Source: QHVT01 sp036399015 (GTDB taxonomy: Bacteria > Acidobacteriota > Thermoanaerobaculia > Gp7-AA8). From it: a DNA stretch of 64,000 bases. The stretch is taken from positions 6,274-70,273 of the forward strand of contig DASWNW010000080.1 of NCBI GenBank assembly GCA_036399015.1, in the 5' to 3' direction. Position 1 is the stretch's first letter, and every line of letters starts with the position of its first letter. The notes below the pieces were generated by a model. It saw only the letters and a list, made by a program, of their open reading frames with translations, did no database searches and was not told the DNA's origin. This document shows positions 1-7,331 of this stretch, one piece after another. A program made the position numbers and the translations under genes.

Positions 1-1
1 G

Positions 2-259
2 GCGAGCTCCGTCGTCCTCGTGCTCACGATCGCGACGCAGATCGCCAAGCAGTGGCGCGACCACACCAGCGCCGGCGTGTCGACCTGGCTGTTCGTCGGC
101 CAGCTCGCCGCGTCGGTCGGCTTCACGATCTACAGCCTGCTGGTGAAGAACTGGGTCTTCGCCGTGACCAACGGCGTGATGATCCTGAACGGCCTGCTCG
201 GCTACGGCATTACGGTGCGGCACAAGCGCCGGCGTTCGGTAGACTCCCGCGGTGCCTGA
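2..259 (+). CDS. PQ-loop / SemiSWEET-family small membrane protein (5' end off window)
   Basis: The reading frame is open to the left edge, so the true start probably lies outside the window; an internal GTG at 20 would give 79 residues. The sequence has the SemiSWEET/PQ-loop pattern: a helix ending in TQIAKQWRDHTSAGVSTWLF, a second hydrophobic helix and a third helix around FAVTNGVMILNGLLG, followed by a basic cytoplasmic tail (RHKRRR). SemiSWEETs are ~85-95 residue three-helix proteins that dimerise to move small sugars or act as cargo receptors; substrate cannot be told here. Its last 8 nt overlap the EamA permease start. Family call is good; function is inferred. Confidence 0.72.
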   Translation, partial: ASSVVLVLTIATQIAKQWRDHTSAGVSTWLFVGQLAASVGFTIYSLLVKNWVFAVTNGVMILNGLLGYGITVRHKRRRSVDSRGA

Positions 260-1100
260 CCGCCGTACCGGACTGCTCTACATCGTCGTCGCCGCGCTCC
301 TCTGGTCGACCGGGGGGATCGGCATCAAGGCCGTCGCCGACGCGCCGCTGAAGATCACCTTCTACCGCTCCATCTTCGCCGCGGTGACGCTGTTCCTGAT
401 CTTCCGCCGGAGCGTCCGGCTGCGATGGTCGCCGGCGTTCGTCGTGGCCATCATCAGCTACGGCGCCTGCCTCACCTCGTTCGTGACGGCCACCAAGTGG
501 ACCACGGCGGCGAACGCGATCTTCCTGCAGTACGCCGGGGTGATCTGGGTGCTGCTGCTCTCGCCGGTGGTGCTGCGCGAGCCGATGCGGCGGCGGGACG
601 TCGTCGCGATCGTCGTGGCGCTCGGCGGGATGGCGCTCTTCTTCGTCGGCAAGTTCGAGGCGCGCGGCATGGCCGGCAACGCGATGGCGCTCGTCTCCAG
701 CGTCTTCTTCGCCACGATGATCCTCGCGCTGCGGCGCGAGCACGACGCCTCGCGCGCCGCGGTGACCTGGGGGAACGTCGGCCTCACGCTCGCGCTGCTG
801 CCGTTCGTGGCCAACGATCTGGCGCTGACGCCGAAGTCGTTCTTCGCCCTGCTGTTCCTGGGCGTGTTCCAGATCGGCCTCGCCTACGCCTTCTTCGTGC
901 GGGGGCTGAAGCACGTCACCGCGACCGAGGCTTCTCTGACGGGGATGCTGGAGCCGGTCGCGAATCCGATCTGGGTGCTCCTCTTCCTCGGCGAGCGGCC
1001 GTCCGCATCCGCGATCGCCGGAGGCGCGATCGTGCTCGCCGCGATCGCCTGGCACAGCTCGCAGGGCGAGCCGGCCGCGGAGATGTTGCCGCCGGACTGA
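252..1100 (+). CDS. EamA/DMT-superfamily permease
   Basis: A 282-residue protein of about ten hydrophobic segments arranged as two EamA repeats, the usual length and layout of drug/metabolite transporters. The first repeat opens with LLYIVVAALLWSTGGIGIKA and the second ends with the EamA hallmark around ASLTGMLEPVANPIWVLLFL, where a conserved E-P sits in a helix. A GTG start at 252 is chosen because it overlaps the previous gene by 8 nt and lies 6 nt after a TAGACT -10-like element, as at other leaderless starts here. Substrate unknown. Its 3' end is duplicated as a decayed fragment near 4047-4150. Confidence 0.85.
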   Translation: MPDRRTGLLYIVVAALLWSTGGIGIKAVADAPLKITFYRSIFAAVTLFLIFRRSVRLRWSPAFVVAIISYGACLTSFVTATKWTTAANAIFLQYAGVIWVLLLSPVVLREPMRRRDVVAIVVALGGMALFFVGKFEARGMAGNAMALVSSVFFATMILALRREHDASRAAVTWGNVGLTLALLPFVANDLALTPKSFFALLFLGVFQIGLAYAFFVRGLKHVTATEASLTGMLEPVANPIWVLLFLGERPSASAIAGGAIVLAAIAWHSSQGEPAAEMLPPD

Positions 1101-1181
1101 CGTGCTCTCTGGAGCGGCGGGCTCTCAGCCCGTCGCGGTGGGGGGGGTGCCGGGCTGAGAGCCCGGCACTCCAGAAGGAGA
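1003..1181 (+). repeat. Direct repeat copy 1 (3' end of EamA gene plus palindromic element)
   Basis: About 180 bp comprising the last ~100 bp of the EamA gene and the following palindrome. It recurs with small changes at 4047-4228. Shared anchors include GTGCTCGCCGCGATCGCCTG, GGAGATGTTGCCGCC and the palindrome. The two copies bound a ~3 kb segment. Confidence 0.85.
1107..1180. repeat. Palindromic repeat element, full copy 1
   Basis: The arms are CTGGAGCGGCGGGCTCTCAG and its near-complement CTGAGAGCCCGGCACTCCAG around a G-rich centre, followed by AAGGAG. A second full copy lies at 4155-4228 and a half copy lies inside a methyltransferase gene at 44312-44339. This is REP/MITE-like in size; it carries no ORF. 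Confidence 0.85.
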
Positions 1182-1189
1182 CGTGCGCG

Positions 1190-1195
1190 TACAGT
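1190..1195 (+). promoter_or_regulatory. -10-like element TACAGT for the first CTERM protein
   Basis: TACAGT lies 6 nt before the ATG at 1202, the spacing seen at other putative leaderless starts in the window. The same arrangement is repeated at 1993-1998 before the paralog. Confidence 0.4.
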
Positions 1196-1201
1196 GTCGC
1201 G

Positions 1202-1654
1202 ATGCGCTTCCGTCTCCTCCTCGCCCTCGCCTGCTGCCTCTCTGGTCATGCCGTCGCCGCGCAAACCGTGTGGGAGCCGGCGATCATCAGGCCGGCGACG
1301 CCCCGCGAAAGAGACCGGATCGAGGCAGTCTTCGAGATTCTGGGCGGGTGCCGTAATGAGGTGGCGACGGTGGTCGTGGGAGATGTAGTGCGTACGACGG
1401 TAACGCAGAGTGGATGCGTCATTGGTCCGCCTCCACCGATTATCCCCGAGCTTGCCGAGTTCGGCCCGCTCCCTGCCGGCGCCTATACGTACGAGATTTA
1501 CGTAACGACCGGTGGTCCGCCTGTGCTGCGGTCGACACAGCCGTTGGTCGTGGCGGCGGTCGCACCGACGGTACCAGCCCTCTCGCCGGGCGCATACGCG
1601 GTGCTCGCCGTCAGTCTGATTGGCGTTGCGTTCCTCGCGCTCGCGCGTCAGTAA
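1202..1654 (+). CDS. Small exported protein with IPTL/VPALS-CTERM-type tail, copy 1
   Basis: A 150-residue protein with a clear Sec signal peptide (MRFRLLLALACCLSGHAVAA, cleavage after AxA). The middle is a beta-rich domain of unknown function with one Cys pair (in GGCRNE and SGCVIG) and a PPPPII turn. The C-terminus VPALS followed by a hydrophobic helix and a short LALARQ tail matches the tripartite layout of IPTL-CTERM/exosortase-like sorting signals (Pro-rich motif, transmembrane helix, basic end). A near-identical paralog lies ~800 bp downstream. No sorting enzyme is visible in the window. Start chosen from the signal peptide and the duplicated upstream TACAGT. Confidence 0.72.
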   Translation: MRFRLLLALACCLSGHAVAAQTVWEPAIIRPATPRERDRIEAVFEILGGCRNEVATVVVGDVVRTTVTQSGCVIGPPPPIIPELAEFGPLPAGAYTYEIYVTTGGPPVLRSTQPLVVAAVAPTVPALSPGAYAVLAVSLIGVAFLALARQ

Positions 1655-2004
1655 GGCGGCTACTGTATTGCTTCTTGGCCCGTCAGAACCTCCGCCGAAG
1701 GAGTCGAAGGAGCCGTTTCGGCGCCGGGATCGCGCCGCACCCTCAGCCGGATACTCACCGGACGCCACAGAAATCGGAGATTCGAACCATCGAGCGCATC
1801 GCCTGAAGAAGACGCACTCCTGCACGCGCTGTGCGACGCGCGCGACGCTGCAGCACGCGCTGTTCTCCTCGTGGAGGCGTGTGGAGCCATCCGCAACCCG
1901 CTGATGGCCACGAACCGGCCGCTCGAGTGCGCTCCGGAGGTCATCGTGTGTTGCGGTGCGCGTGGAAATGGACACGTGAGGCGCTTACGCCATACAGTGT
2001 CGCG
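1655..2004. other. 350-bp gap between CTERM paralogs; decayed sequence
   Basis: I see no convincing gene. The first ~25 bp after the stop (AAGGCGGCTACTG...) match the sequence after the second paralog, where they form the 3' end of the convergent subtilase fragment; here the match stops at once. This suggests a second, almost completely deleted copy of that neighbour. A TACAGT -10-like element at 1993-1998 precedes the next gene by 6 nt. Confidence 0.5.
1993..1998 (+). promoter_or_regulatory. -10-like element TACAGT for the second CTERM protein
   Basis: Same hexamer and same 6-nt gap to the ATG (2005) as upstream of the first paralog; the promoter was duplicated with the gene. Confidence 0.4.
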
Positions 2005-2457
2005 ATGCGCTTCCGTCTCCTGCTCGCCCTCGCCTGCTGCCTCTCTGCTCATGCGGTCGCTGCGCAAATCGTGTGGGAGCCGGCGATCATCAGGCCAGCG
2101 ACGCCCCGGGAGACGGACCGGATCGAGGCAGACTTCGAGATTTTCGGCGGGTGCGATACCGAGGTGGCGACGGTGATCTTCGGCGATGTAGTACGTACAA
2201 CCGTCACGCGCAGTGGGTGCGTCATTGGTCCGCCTCCACCAATTATCGTCGAGCGCGCCGAGTTCGGCCCGCTCCCTGCCGGCGCCTACACGTACGAGAT
2301 TTTCGTCACGAGCGGTGGTCCGCCTGTGCTGCGGTCGACGCAGCCATTGGTAGTGGCGGCGGTCGCACCGACGGTACCAGCCCTCTCGCCGCGCGCATAC
2401 GCCGTGCTCGCCCTCGGTATGATCGGCGTTGCGTTGCTCGCGCTCAAGCGTCAGTGA
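2005..2457 (+). CDS. Small exported protein with IPTL/VPALS-CTERM-type tail, copy 2
   Basis: A 150-residue paralog of the protein at 1202, same length, with most residues conserved: identical signal-peptide core, conserved Cys pair, PPPPII motif and VPALS tail followed by a hydrophobic helix ending KRQ. Differences are scattered substitutions (for example ERDRIEAVFEILGG versus ETDRIEADFEIFGG), so both copies appear to be under coding constraint. It converges on the truncated subtilase, whose stop is 5 bp away. Function unknown; surface-anchored or sorted protein inferred from the tail. Confidence 0.72.
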   Translation: MRFRLLLALACCLSAHAVAAQIVWEPAIIRPATPRETDRIEADFEIFGGCDTEVATVIFGDVVRTTVTRSGCVIGPPPPIIVERAEFGPLPAGAYTYEIFVTSGGPPVLRSTQPLVVAAVAPTVPALSPRAYAVLALGMIGVALLALKRQ

Positions 2458-2462
2458 GGCGG

Positions 2463-3848
2463 CTACTGGACTGCTTCTCGCACCGCGAGCAGATCTTCTC
2501 GCTTGATAACGGCTCCGGTGGTCACTGGCTCTGAGAGAGCTACGGGTGTCATCTCGAGTTCCGGATGCGCCCGAATGGTGTTGATTTTGCCGAGCAGCGA
2601 TGTCACGTCGGTCGACCGGATGATCGCACCCTGCAACGCCGCCAGCGCAACCTCCGCGGGTGCGTAGACGATGGTGGCATCGACAGCTTGAGCTAGCGCG
2701 TTCACCGCTTGGCGCAGTTCGATGATGTGCTGAGCGCGAATCAACGTAAAGGGTTCCGCAGTCGCTAGGGATTCGTAGGAGAGCGCGTTCAGGTTCGCAA
2801 AGTCGCGATTGCTGGAGGAGGAGCGAGCAAGGCTGCCCGGTGGCAGGTAGGCTGCGCCCGCAGCAGCCACAACGCGATAGACCACCATCCCTCCTGGAGC
2901 ACTCGGAGTATCCGCGAACGCGTGTCCGCTCACTTGGCCCACCGTGGTCCACGGCGTGCCGGCCGTCTTGCGCTGCACGAGGTACTGTTCGGCGCCGGCC
3001 GCCGCGCTCCACGTGAGGTTAACGCTCGTCCCGTTGACGGTCGCGGTCAGATTGGCCGGGGCGCTGGGGGTTGGCACGACGACGGCGATGTCGGAGTCTG
3101 CGGTACCGCACCCATTCGTCACGCGTACCCAGTACGCGCGGCGGGTGGATGAGGCAGGTGCCGTGAATGAACTCGCGGTTGCGCCAGCGATGAGGGAGGA
3201 GGAGAGGGTGTGGTGCGCCCCGCGGCGGTACTTCGCATAGTCGAAATCGGCGTTCACTTCGTACCATTGGTACGTCACGCTCGAGGTGCCGCTCGCAGCA
3301 ACCTGCAGTACCTGTGGTCCGTCCCCGCCCACGGAGGCAGGATGCGCCGTGATGTTTACATCGCCTAAGCGCAAGAGTTTATTGGGTGCACCGGTGATCA
3401 GGGCGCCAAGGTGGTCGCGCGTGTGAAGGGTGTCGGGATCAAGCGTGGCGACGGTGTTGCTTTCGAGGACCGCGCGGATGTCGGGAGGTTTGAGGGTGGG
3501 GTTTGCCTGGAGAATTCGCGCCGCGAATCCGGCAACGATGGGCGCAGAGAACGACGTGCCACTCGCCATCGACTCATTCACTCGAGGATCACGGTAGTCG
3601 GCAGCGGCGCCGACGCTAGCGACCGCAATGTTCTTGGCTGGTGCGAAGAGGGTGACGCAGGGGCCCGCATTCGACCCGCCGTTAAAGCCGGTGTAGTCAT
3701 CGTAGTTGGTGTCATTCACGTTCGGATCAGGAGAGTGGGTTGGCGTGAGATTGGTGCACTTCGTGGAGTCGCCGGCGCCGCAAATCCACCGCCCGTCCTG
3801 TACGGCTTTCGTGGGGTCGAATGCGAGCTCGGGCGCGGCGGGGTGCAT
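2463..3848 (-). pseudogene. 5'-truncated subtilisin-family (S8) protease with Ig/FN3 and C-terminal repeat domains
   Basis: The longest ATG frame gives 461 residues. Residues ~60-115 are the end of an S8 peptidase domain: CVTLFAP (the ballast segment) and NESMASGTSFSAPIVAGFAA, with catalytic Ser99. The Asp and His parts of the triad (normally ~200 residues upstream) are absent. Then come an Ig-like region (~150-245, YQWYEVNAD, YWVRVTNGC), a fibronectin-III domain (~248-335, APANLTATVNGTSVNLTWSA) and a C-terminal tail with IRAQHIIELRQAVNAL, which recurs in weaker form. Upstream (3849-4046) is non-coding junk ending in the duplicated EamA tail, so the gene was cut at its 5' end. It cannot be an active protease as it stands. 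Confidence 0.75.
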
Positions 3849-4046
3849 CCCGCCGCATCCAACACTTGTGTTTTTTTTGGGACTTGGACCTGTTCGAAGA
3901 ACAGTCGCACGATACGCGAAGAGGAGTCAAGGAGGACGCTGCTCGTCAGTAGCCATAAAGCGTGCATCAACGTAAACGTCGATGCACACGGGCGCACGGC
4001 TCTGTGAAGCGCCATGCGTGGGAGGACGATAGCCCACGGACCGGCT

Positions 4047-4228
4047 CCGCGTCCGCGTTCGTGAACGCGGGAGGCGGATCGTGCTCGCCGCGATCGCCTG
4101 GCACAGCTCGCGGGGCGAGCCGGCCGCGGAGATGTTGCCGCCCGACTGACGTTCTCTCTGGAGCGACGGGCTCTCAGCCCGTCGGGGTGGGTGGTGCCGG
4201 GCTGAGAGCCCGGCACTCCAGAAGGAGA
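4047..4228 (+). repeat. Direct repeat copy 2 (decayed EamA 3' end plus palindromic element)
   Basis: Matches 1003-1181 over nearly its whole length. The EamA coding part carries indels (GAGGCGGATC versus GAGGCGCGATC) and is no longer in frame with an EamA gene, so it is a gene remnant rather than a second permease. Confidence 0.85.
4155..4228. repeat. Palindromic repeat element, full copy 2
   Basis: Arms GGAGCGACGGGCTCTCAGCC and GGCTGAGAGCCCGGCACTCC around a short G-rich centre, followed by AGAAGGAG. It lies directly upstream of the aldehyde dehydrogenase gene. Confidence 0.85.
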
Positions 4229-4263
4229 TGTCCCTGGCAACCGTCCTGCACCTTCGCGTGCGA

Positions 4264-5634
4264 ATGCCCACGACCCTCATCGAGCCGGCGACCGGCAAGC
4301 CGCTGACCGACGTACCGCAGACGACGGCCGAAGACGCGGGGCGTGTGATCGTCTCGGCGGAGCGGGCGTTCAAGGGGGAGTGGCGGCGCATCAATACGCG
4401 CGACCGCGGCCGCCTGCTGCTGAAGCTCGCGCAGCTCATTCGCGATCACTCCGACGAGCTGGCGACGATGGAGGCGCGGAACGTCGGCAAGCCGATCCGC
4501 GACGCACGCGATGAGGTCGGGCTGGCGGCGAACGTCTTCGAGTACTACGCCGGCGCCACGAACAAAGTCGGCGGGCAGACCATCCCCGGCGCGGCGCCCG
4601 GCGTGCTGCTGTCGTTCCGGGAGCCGGTCGGCGTCTGCGGGATCATCGTCCCGTGGAACTTCCCGATCGCGATCACGGCGTGGAAGTCGGCGCCGGCGCT
4701 GGCGATGGGGAACACGGTCGTGCTCAAGCCGGCGGAGCAGACGCCGCTGACGGCGATCCGTCTCGCGGAGCTGGCGCTCGAGGCAGGCATCCCCGAGGGC
4801 GCGTTCAACGTCATCACCGGCTCGGGATCGGTCGTCGGCGAGGCGATCATCCGCCACCCGGCGGTGCGCAAGGTCGCGTTCACCGGCTCGACCGAGGTGG
4901 GGATGAACGTGATGCGCCTCGCCGCGGACGACATCAAGCGGGTCTCGCTGGAGCTGGGCGGCAAGTCGGCGAACCTCGTCTTCGACGACTGCGACTTCGA
5001 CCGCGCCGTCGCCTCCGCCGCCTCCAGCGCCCTCGGCAACGCGGGGCAGGACTGCTGCGCGCGGAGCCGCATCCTGGTGCAGGAGTCGATCTACGACCGT
5101 TTCTCGAAAGCGGTCGTAGAGGCGTTCGGGAAGGTGAAGGTCGGCGACCCGCTGCAGGACGACACGGAGATGGGGCCGCTGGTCACTGCCGCGCATCGAG
5201 ACCGCGTCATGAAGTACATCGAGACGGGGCGCTCCGAGGGGGCGACGCTCGCCTGCGGAGGAGAGTCGCGGAACTACTCCGAGCTCGCACCGGCCGTGTT
5301 CCTCGACGCGAAGCCGGAGATGACGATCGTGCGCGAGGAGATCTTCGGGCCGGTCGTGGCGGTGATGCCCTTCGTCGACGAGGAGCAGGCGGTGGAGATG
5401 GCGAACGACTCTCTCTACGGCCTCTCCGGCTCCATCTGGACGCGCGACATCGGCCGCGCCATGCGCGTCGCGCGTGCGGTGCAGACGGGGAACCTCTCGA
5501 TCAACAGCGGCAGCAGCGTGCACGTCGAGGCCCCGTTCGGCGGCGTGAAGCGCAGCGGCCTGGGACGTGAGCTGGGGCTGCAGGCGCTCGACCATTACAC
5601 CGAGTGGAAGACGGTTTACATCGACGTGACGTGA
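4264..5634 (+). CDS. NAD(P)-dependent aldehyde dehydrogenase
   Basis: A 456-residue protein with the complete ALDH signature: VPWNFPIAI (N-terminal Rossmann), VLKPAEQTPLTA, FTGSTEVG, general base Glu in LELGGKSANLV, nucleophile Cys in GNAGQDCCARSR, and EEIFGPVV. It oxidises aldehydes to carboxylates. The frame extends up to an ATG at 4228 inside the repeat, but the ATG at 4264 gives the usual ALDH N-terminus (MPTTLIEPATGKPL) and is preferred. It sits directly before a glutamine-synthetase-like gene; this pairing resembles the Puu polyamine route (PuuC and PuuA), but the precise substrate cannot be read from sequence. Confidence 0.9.
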   Translation: MPTTLIEPATGKPLTDVPQTTAEDAGRVIVSAERAFKGEWRRINTRDRGRLLLKLAQLIRDHSDELATMEARNVGKPIRDARDEVGLAANVFEYYAGATNKVGGQTIPGAAPGVLLSFREPVGVCGIIVPWNFPIAITAWKSAPALAMGNTVVLKPAEQTPLTAIRLAELALEAGIPEGAFNVITGSGSVVGEAIIRHPAVRKVAFTGSTEVGMNVMRLAADDIKRVSLELGGKSANLVFDDCDFDRAVASAASSALGNAGQDCCARSRILVQESIYDRFSKAVVEAFGKVKVGDPLQDDTEMGPLVTAAHRDRVMKYIETGRSEGATLACGGESRNYSELAPAVFLDAKPEMTIVREEIFGPVVAVMPFVDEEQAVEMANDSLYGLSGSIWTRDIGRAMRVARAVQTGNLSINSGSSVHVEAPFGGVKRSGLGRELGLQALDHYTEWKTVYIDVT

Positions 5635-5638
5635 CGGT

Positions 5639-5743
5639 GGTTCCTCGGGTTCCTCGGTTCCTCGGAGTTCCTCGGGCGGGAACCGCGAGCAATATCCCGA
5701 GGAACCCGAGGAACCCGAGGAACTCCGAGGAACTCCGAGGAAC
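5639..5743. repeat. Palindromic array of TTCCTCGG(G) tandem repeats; possible SD-masking hairpin
   Basis: The left arm has four direct units of TTCCTCGG(G/AG); the right arm has five units of the complement (CCGAGGAA with CC/CT spacers); the centre is ~30 bp. The arms can pair into a long stem. The last right-arm unit supplies GAGGAA just 5-6 nt before the GTG start at 5747, so the ribosome-binding site of the next gene lies inside the stem. It has the same architecture as arrays at 13198, 18531, 21178 and 26030. Confidence 0.8.
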
Positions 5744-5746
5744 CAA

Positions 5747-7111
5747 GTGCAGGGACGAATCGACTTCGAGCAGCTCAAGCGGCACGTCGCCGACGGCGAC
5801 ATCGACACCATCCTGGTGGTCTTTCCCGACATGTACGGGCGCCTCGTCGGCAAGCGCATCGTCGGGCGCTTCTTCGTCGAGGAGAGCGAGATCCACGCGT
5901 GCGACTACCTCCTCGCCTGCGACATGGACATGGACCCGGTCCCCGGCTACCAGTTCACCAGCTGGGCGAAAGGCTACGGCGACTTCCGGCCGGTGCCCGA
6001 CTTCAACACGCTGCGGATCGCCTCCTGGCTCGACAAGACGGCCATCGTGCTCTGCGACGTCTACCAGGAGGAGTCGGACGAGCTGGTGCCGTTCGCGCCG
6101 CGCGGCATCCTGCGCAAGCAGCTCGCGCGCGCGGCCGGGCGCGGCTACGTCGCCATGGGCGCGTCGGAGCTCGAGCTGTACGTCTTCAAGGACTCGTACG
6201 AAGAGGTGGCGAAGAAGAGCTTCGTCAACATCGAGCCGATCGGACGGATCATCGAGGATTACCACATCTTCCAGGGGACGAAGGAAGAGTTCCTCATCGC
6301 CGACATCCGCCGCCACCTGGAGCGCTCGGGCATCCCCTGCGAGTCGTCGAAGGGAGAGTGGGGACCGGGGCAGCAGGAGATCGGGCTGCGGTACGCCGAG
6401 CTGCTGGAGATGGCCGACCGCCACACGCTCTACAAGCATGCGGCGAAGGAGATCGCCTGGTCGCACGGCAAGTCGGTGACGTTCATGGCCAAGTGGGACG
6501 AGCGCTACGCCGGCTCGAGCTGCCACATCCACGCGAGCCTCTGGAGTCCGGAAGGGGAGCCGCTCTTCAAAGGCGACGAGTCCCTCGGTCCGATCAAGTG
6601 CTCACCGACCTTCCGCTGGTTCCTCGGCGGCTGGATGAAGCACATCCGCGAGCTGTTCCCCTTCTATGCGCCCTATCCCTCGTCCTACAAGCGCTACGTG
6701 CCGGGCTCGTTCGCACCGACCGGCATCGCCTGGAGCTACGACAACCGTACGGCCGGGTTCCGCATCGTCGGGCACGGCTCGTCGCTGCGTATCGAGTGCC
6801 GGACGGCCGGCGCGGATGCGAATCCCTACCTCGCGTTCGCCGCCACGCTCGCGGCCGGTCTCGACGGGATCGAAAACCAGATCGAGCCGCCGGAGGCGTT
6901 CGAGGGGGATGTCTACAAGGCGCTGGAGCTGCCGCAGGTACCGCACTTCCTCCCCGAGGCGATCAAGGCGCTGGAGCAGAGCGCGTTCGCGCGGCAGGCG
7001 TTCGGGGAAGACGTCATCGACCACTACCTGCACTTCTTCAAGACCGAGCAGCGGAAGTTCGACGCGGTCGTCACCGACTGGGAGCGGCGCAGGTATTTCG
7101 AGCAGGCCTGA
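5747..7111 (+). CDS. Glutamine synthetase-family enzyme (gamma-glutamylpolyamine synthetase-like)
   Basis: A 454-residue protein of the GS superfamily, within the normal length for PuuA/GlnA3-type ligases. The beta-grasp N-domain holds VVFPDMYGRLVGKRI. The catalytic barrel shows MGASELELYVF (metal Glu pair), GEWGPGQQEI, the GSSCHIHASLW metal-His motif, the glutamate-binding Arg around YVPGSFAPTGIAWSYDNRT, and IECRTAGADANPYLAFAA. GTG at 5747 is used because GAGGAA precedes it; no ATG gives a full N-domain. With the adjacent ALDH it may act in polyamine or amine catabolism through gamma-glutamyl intermediates (inference). Canonical GlnA would carry a longer adenylylation loop, not evident here. 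Confidence 0.87.
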   Translation: MQGRIDFEQLKRHVADGDIDTILVVFPDMYGRLVGKRIVGRFFVEESEIHACDYLLACDMDMDPVPGYQFTSWAKGYGDFRPVPDFNTLRIASWLDKTAIVLCDVYQEESDELVPFAPRGILRKQLARAAGRGYVAMGASELELYVFKDSYEEVAKKSFVNIEPIGRIIEDYHIFQGTKEEFLIADIRRHLERSGIPCESSKGEWGPGQQEIGLRYAELLEMADRHTLYKHAAKEIAWSHGKSVTFMAKWDERYAGSSCHIHASLWSPEGEPLFKGDESLGPIKCSPTFRWFLGGWMKHIRELFPFYAPYPSSYKRYVPGSFAPTGIAWSYDNRTAGFRIVGHGSSLRIECRTAGADANPYLAFAATLAAGLDGIENQIEPPEAFEGDVYKALELPQVPHFLPEAIKALEQSAFARQAFGEDVIDHYLHFFKTEQRKFDAVVTDWERRRYFEQA

Positions 7112-7331
7112 GGCCGCAAGCGGCATACATCGCGGTGGCGGAACGTTTTCCCCCGCATGCCGAAGGGATCCAACACCCGCGCGGCCGTGCTGGCGGCGGC
7201 GATGAACCTCATCCCCGCCGCACCGGTGGACATCTTCCGCTTCCTGAACGTGCCGGCAATCGTCATGACCATCCGGCAGGTGAAGGGAAGGTTGTGCAGC
7301 GACGTGCATGCGCGGCATGCCCGCCGCCGCG

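Larger units (their letters stand above)
3849..4263. other. Intergenic region with truncation junction and duplicated EamA tail
   Basis: This 415-bp stretch holds the break point of the subtilase fragment, an A8 tract (T8 on + strand at 3871-3878), ~170 bp without recognisable coding, the second direct-repeat copy (4047-4228) and 35 bp before the likely start of the aldehyde dehydrogenase. Confidence 0.6.

Noticed and set aside
1660..3012. 450-residue minus-strand frame through the CTERM paralogs
   Set aside because: It crosses two signal-peptide-bearing plus-strand genes and the protease fragment in a different frame; the only meaningful part is a chance LTGQEAIQ end echoing the protease C-terminus.
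4174..5859. 561-residue open frame antisense to the aldehyde dehydrogenase gene
   Set aside because: Composition is Arg/His/Asp-rich low complexity as expected for the opposite strand of G+C-rich codons; no motif, and the sense gene is complete.
7112..7331. Possible small gene between the glutamine-synthetase-like gene and the DUF4097 gene (7157-7348, +)
   Set aside because: No homology pattern, no ribosome site, and it runs into the DUF4097 coding region on the other strand.
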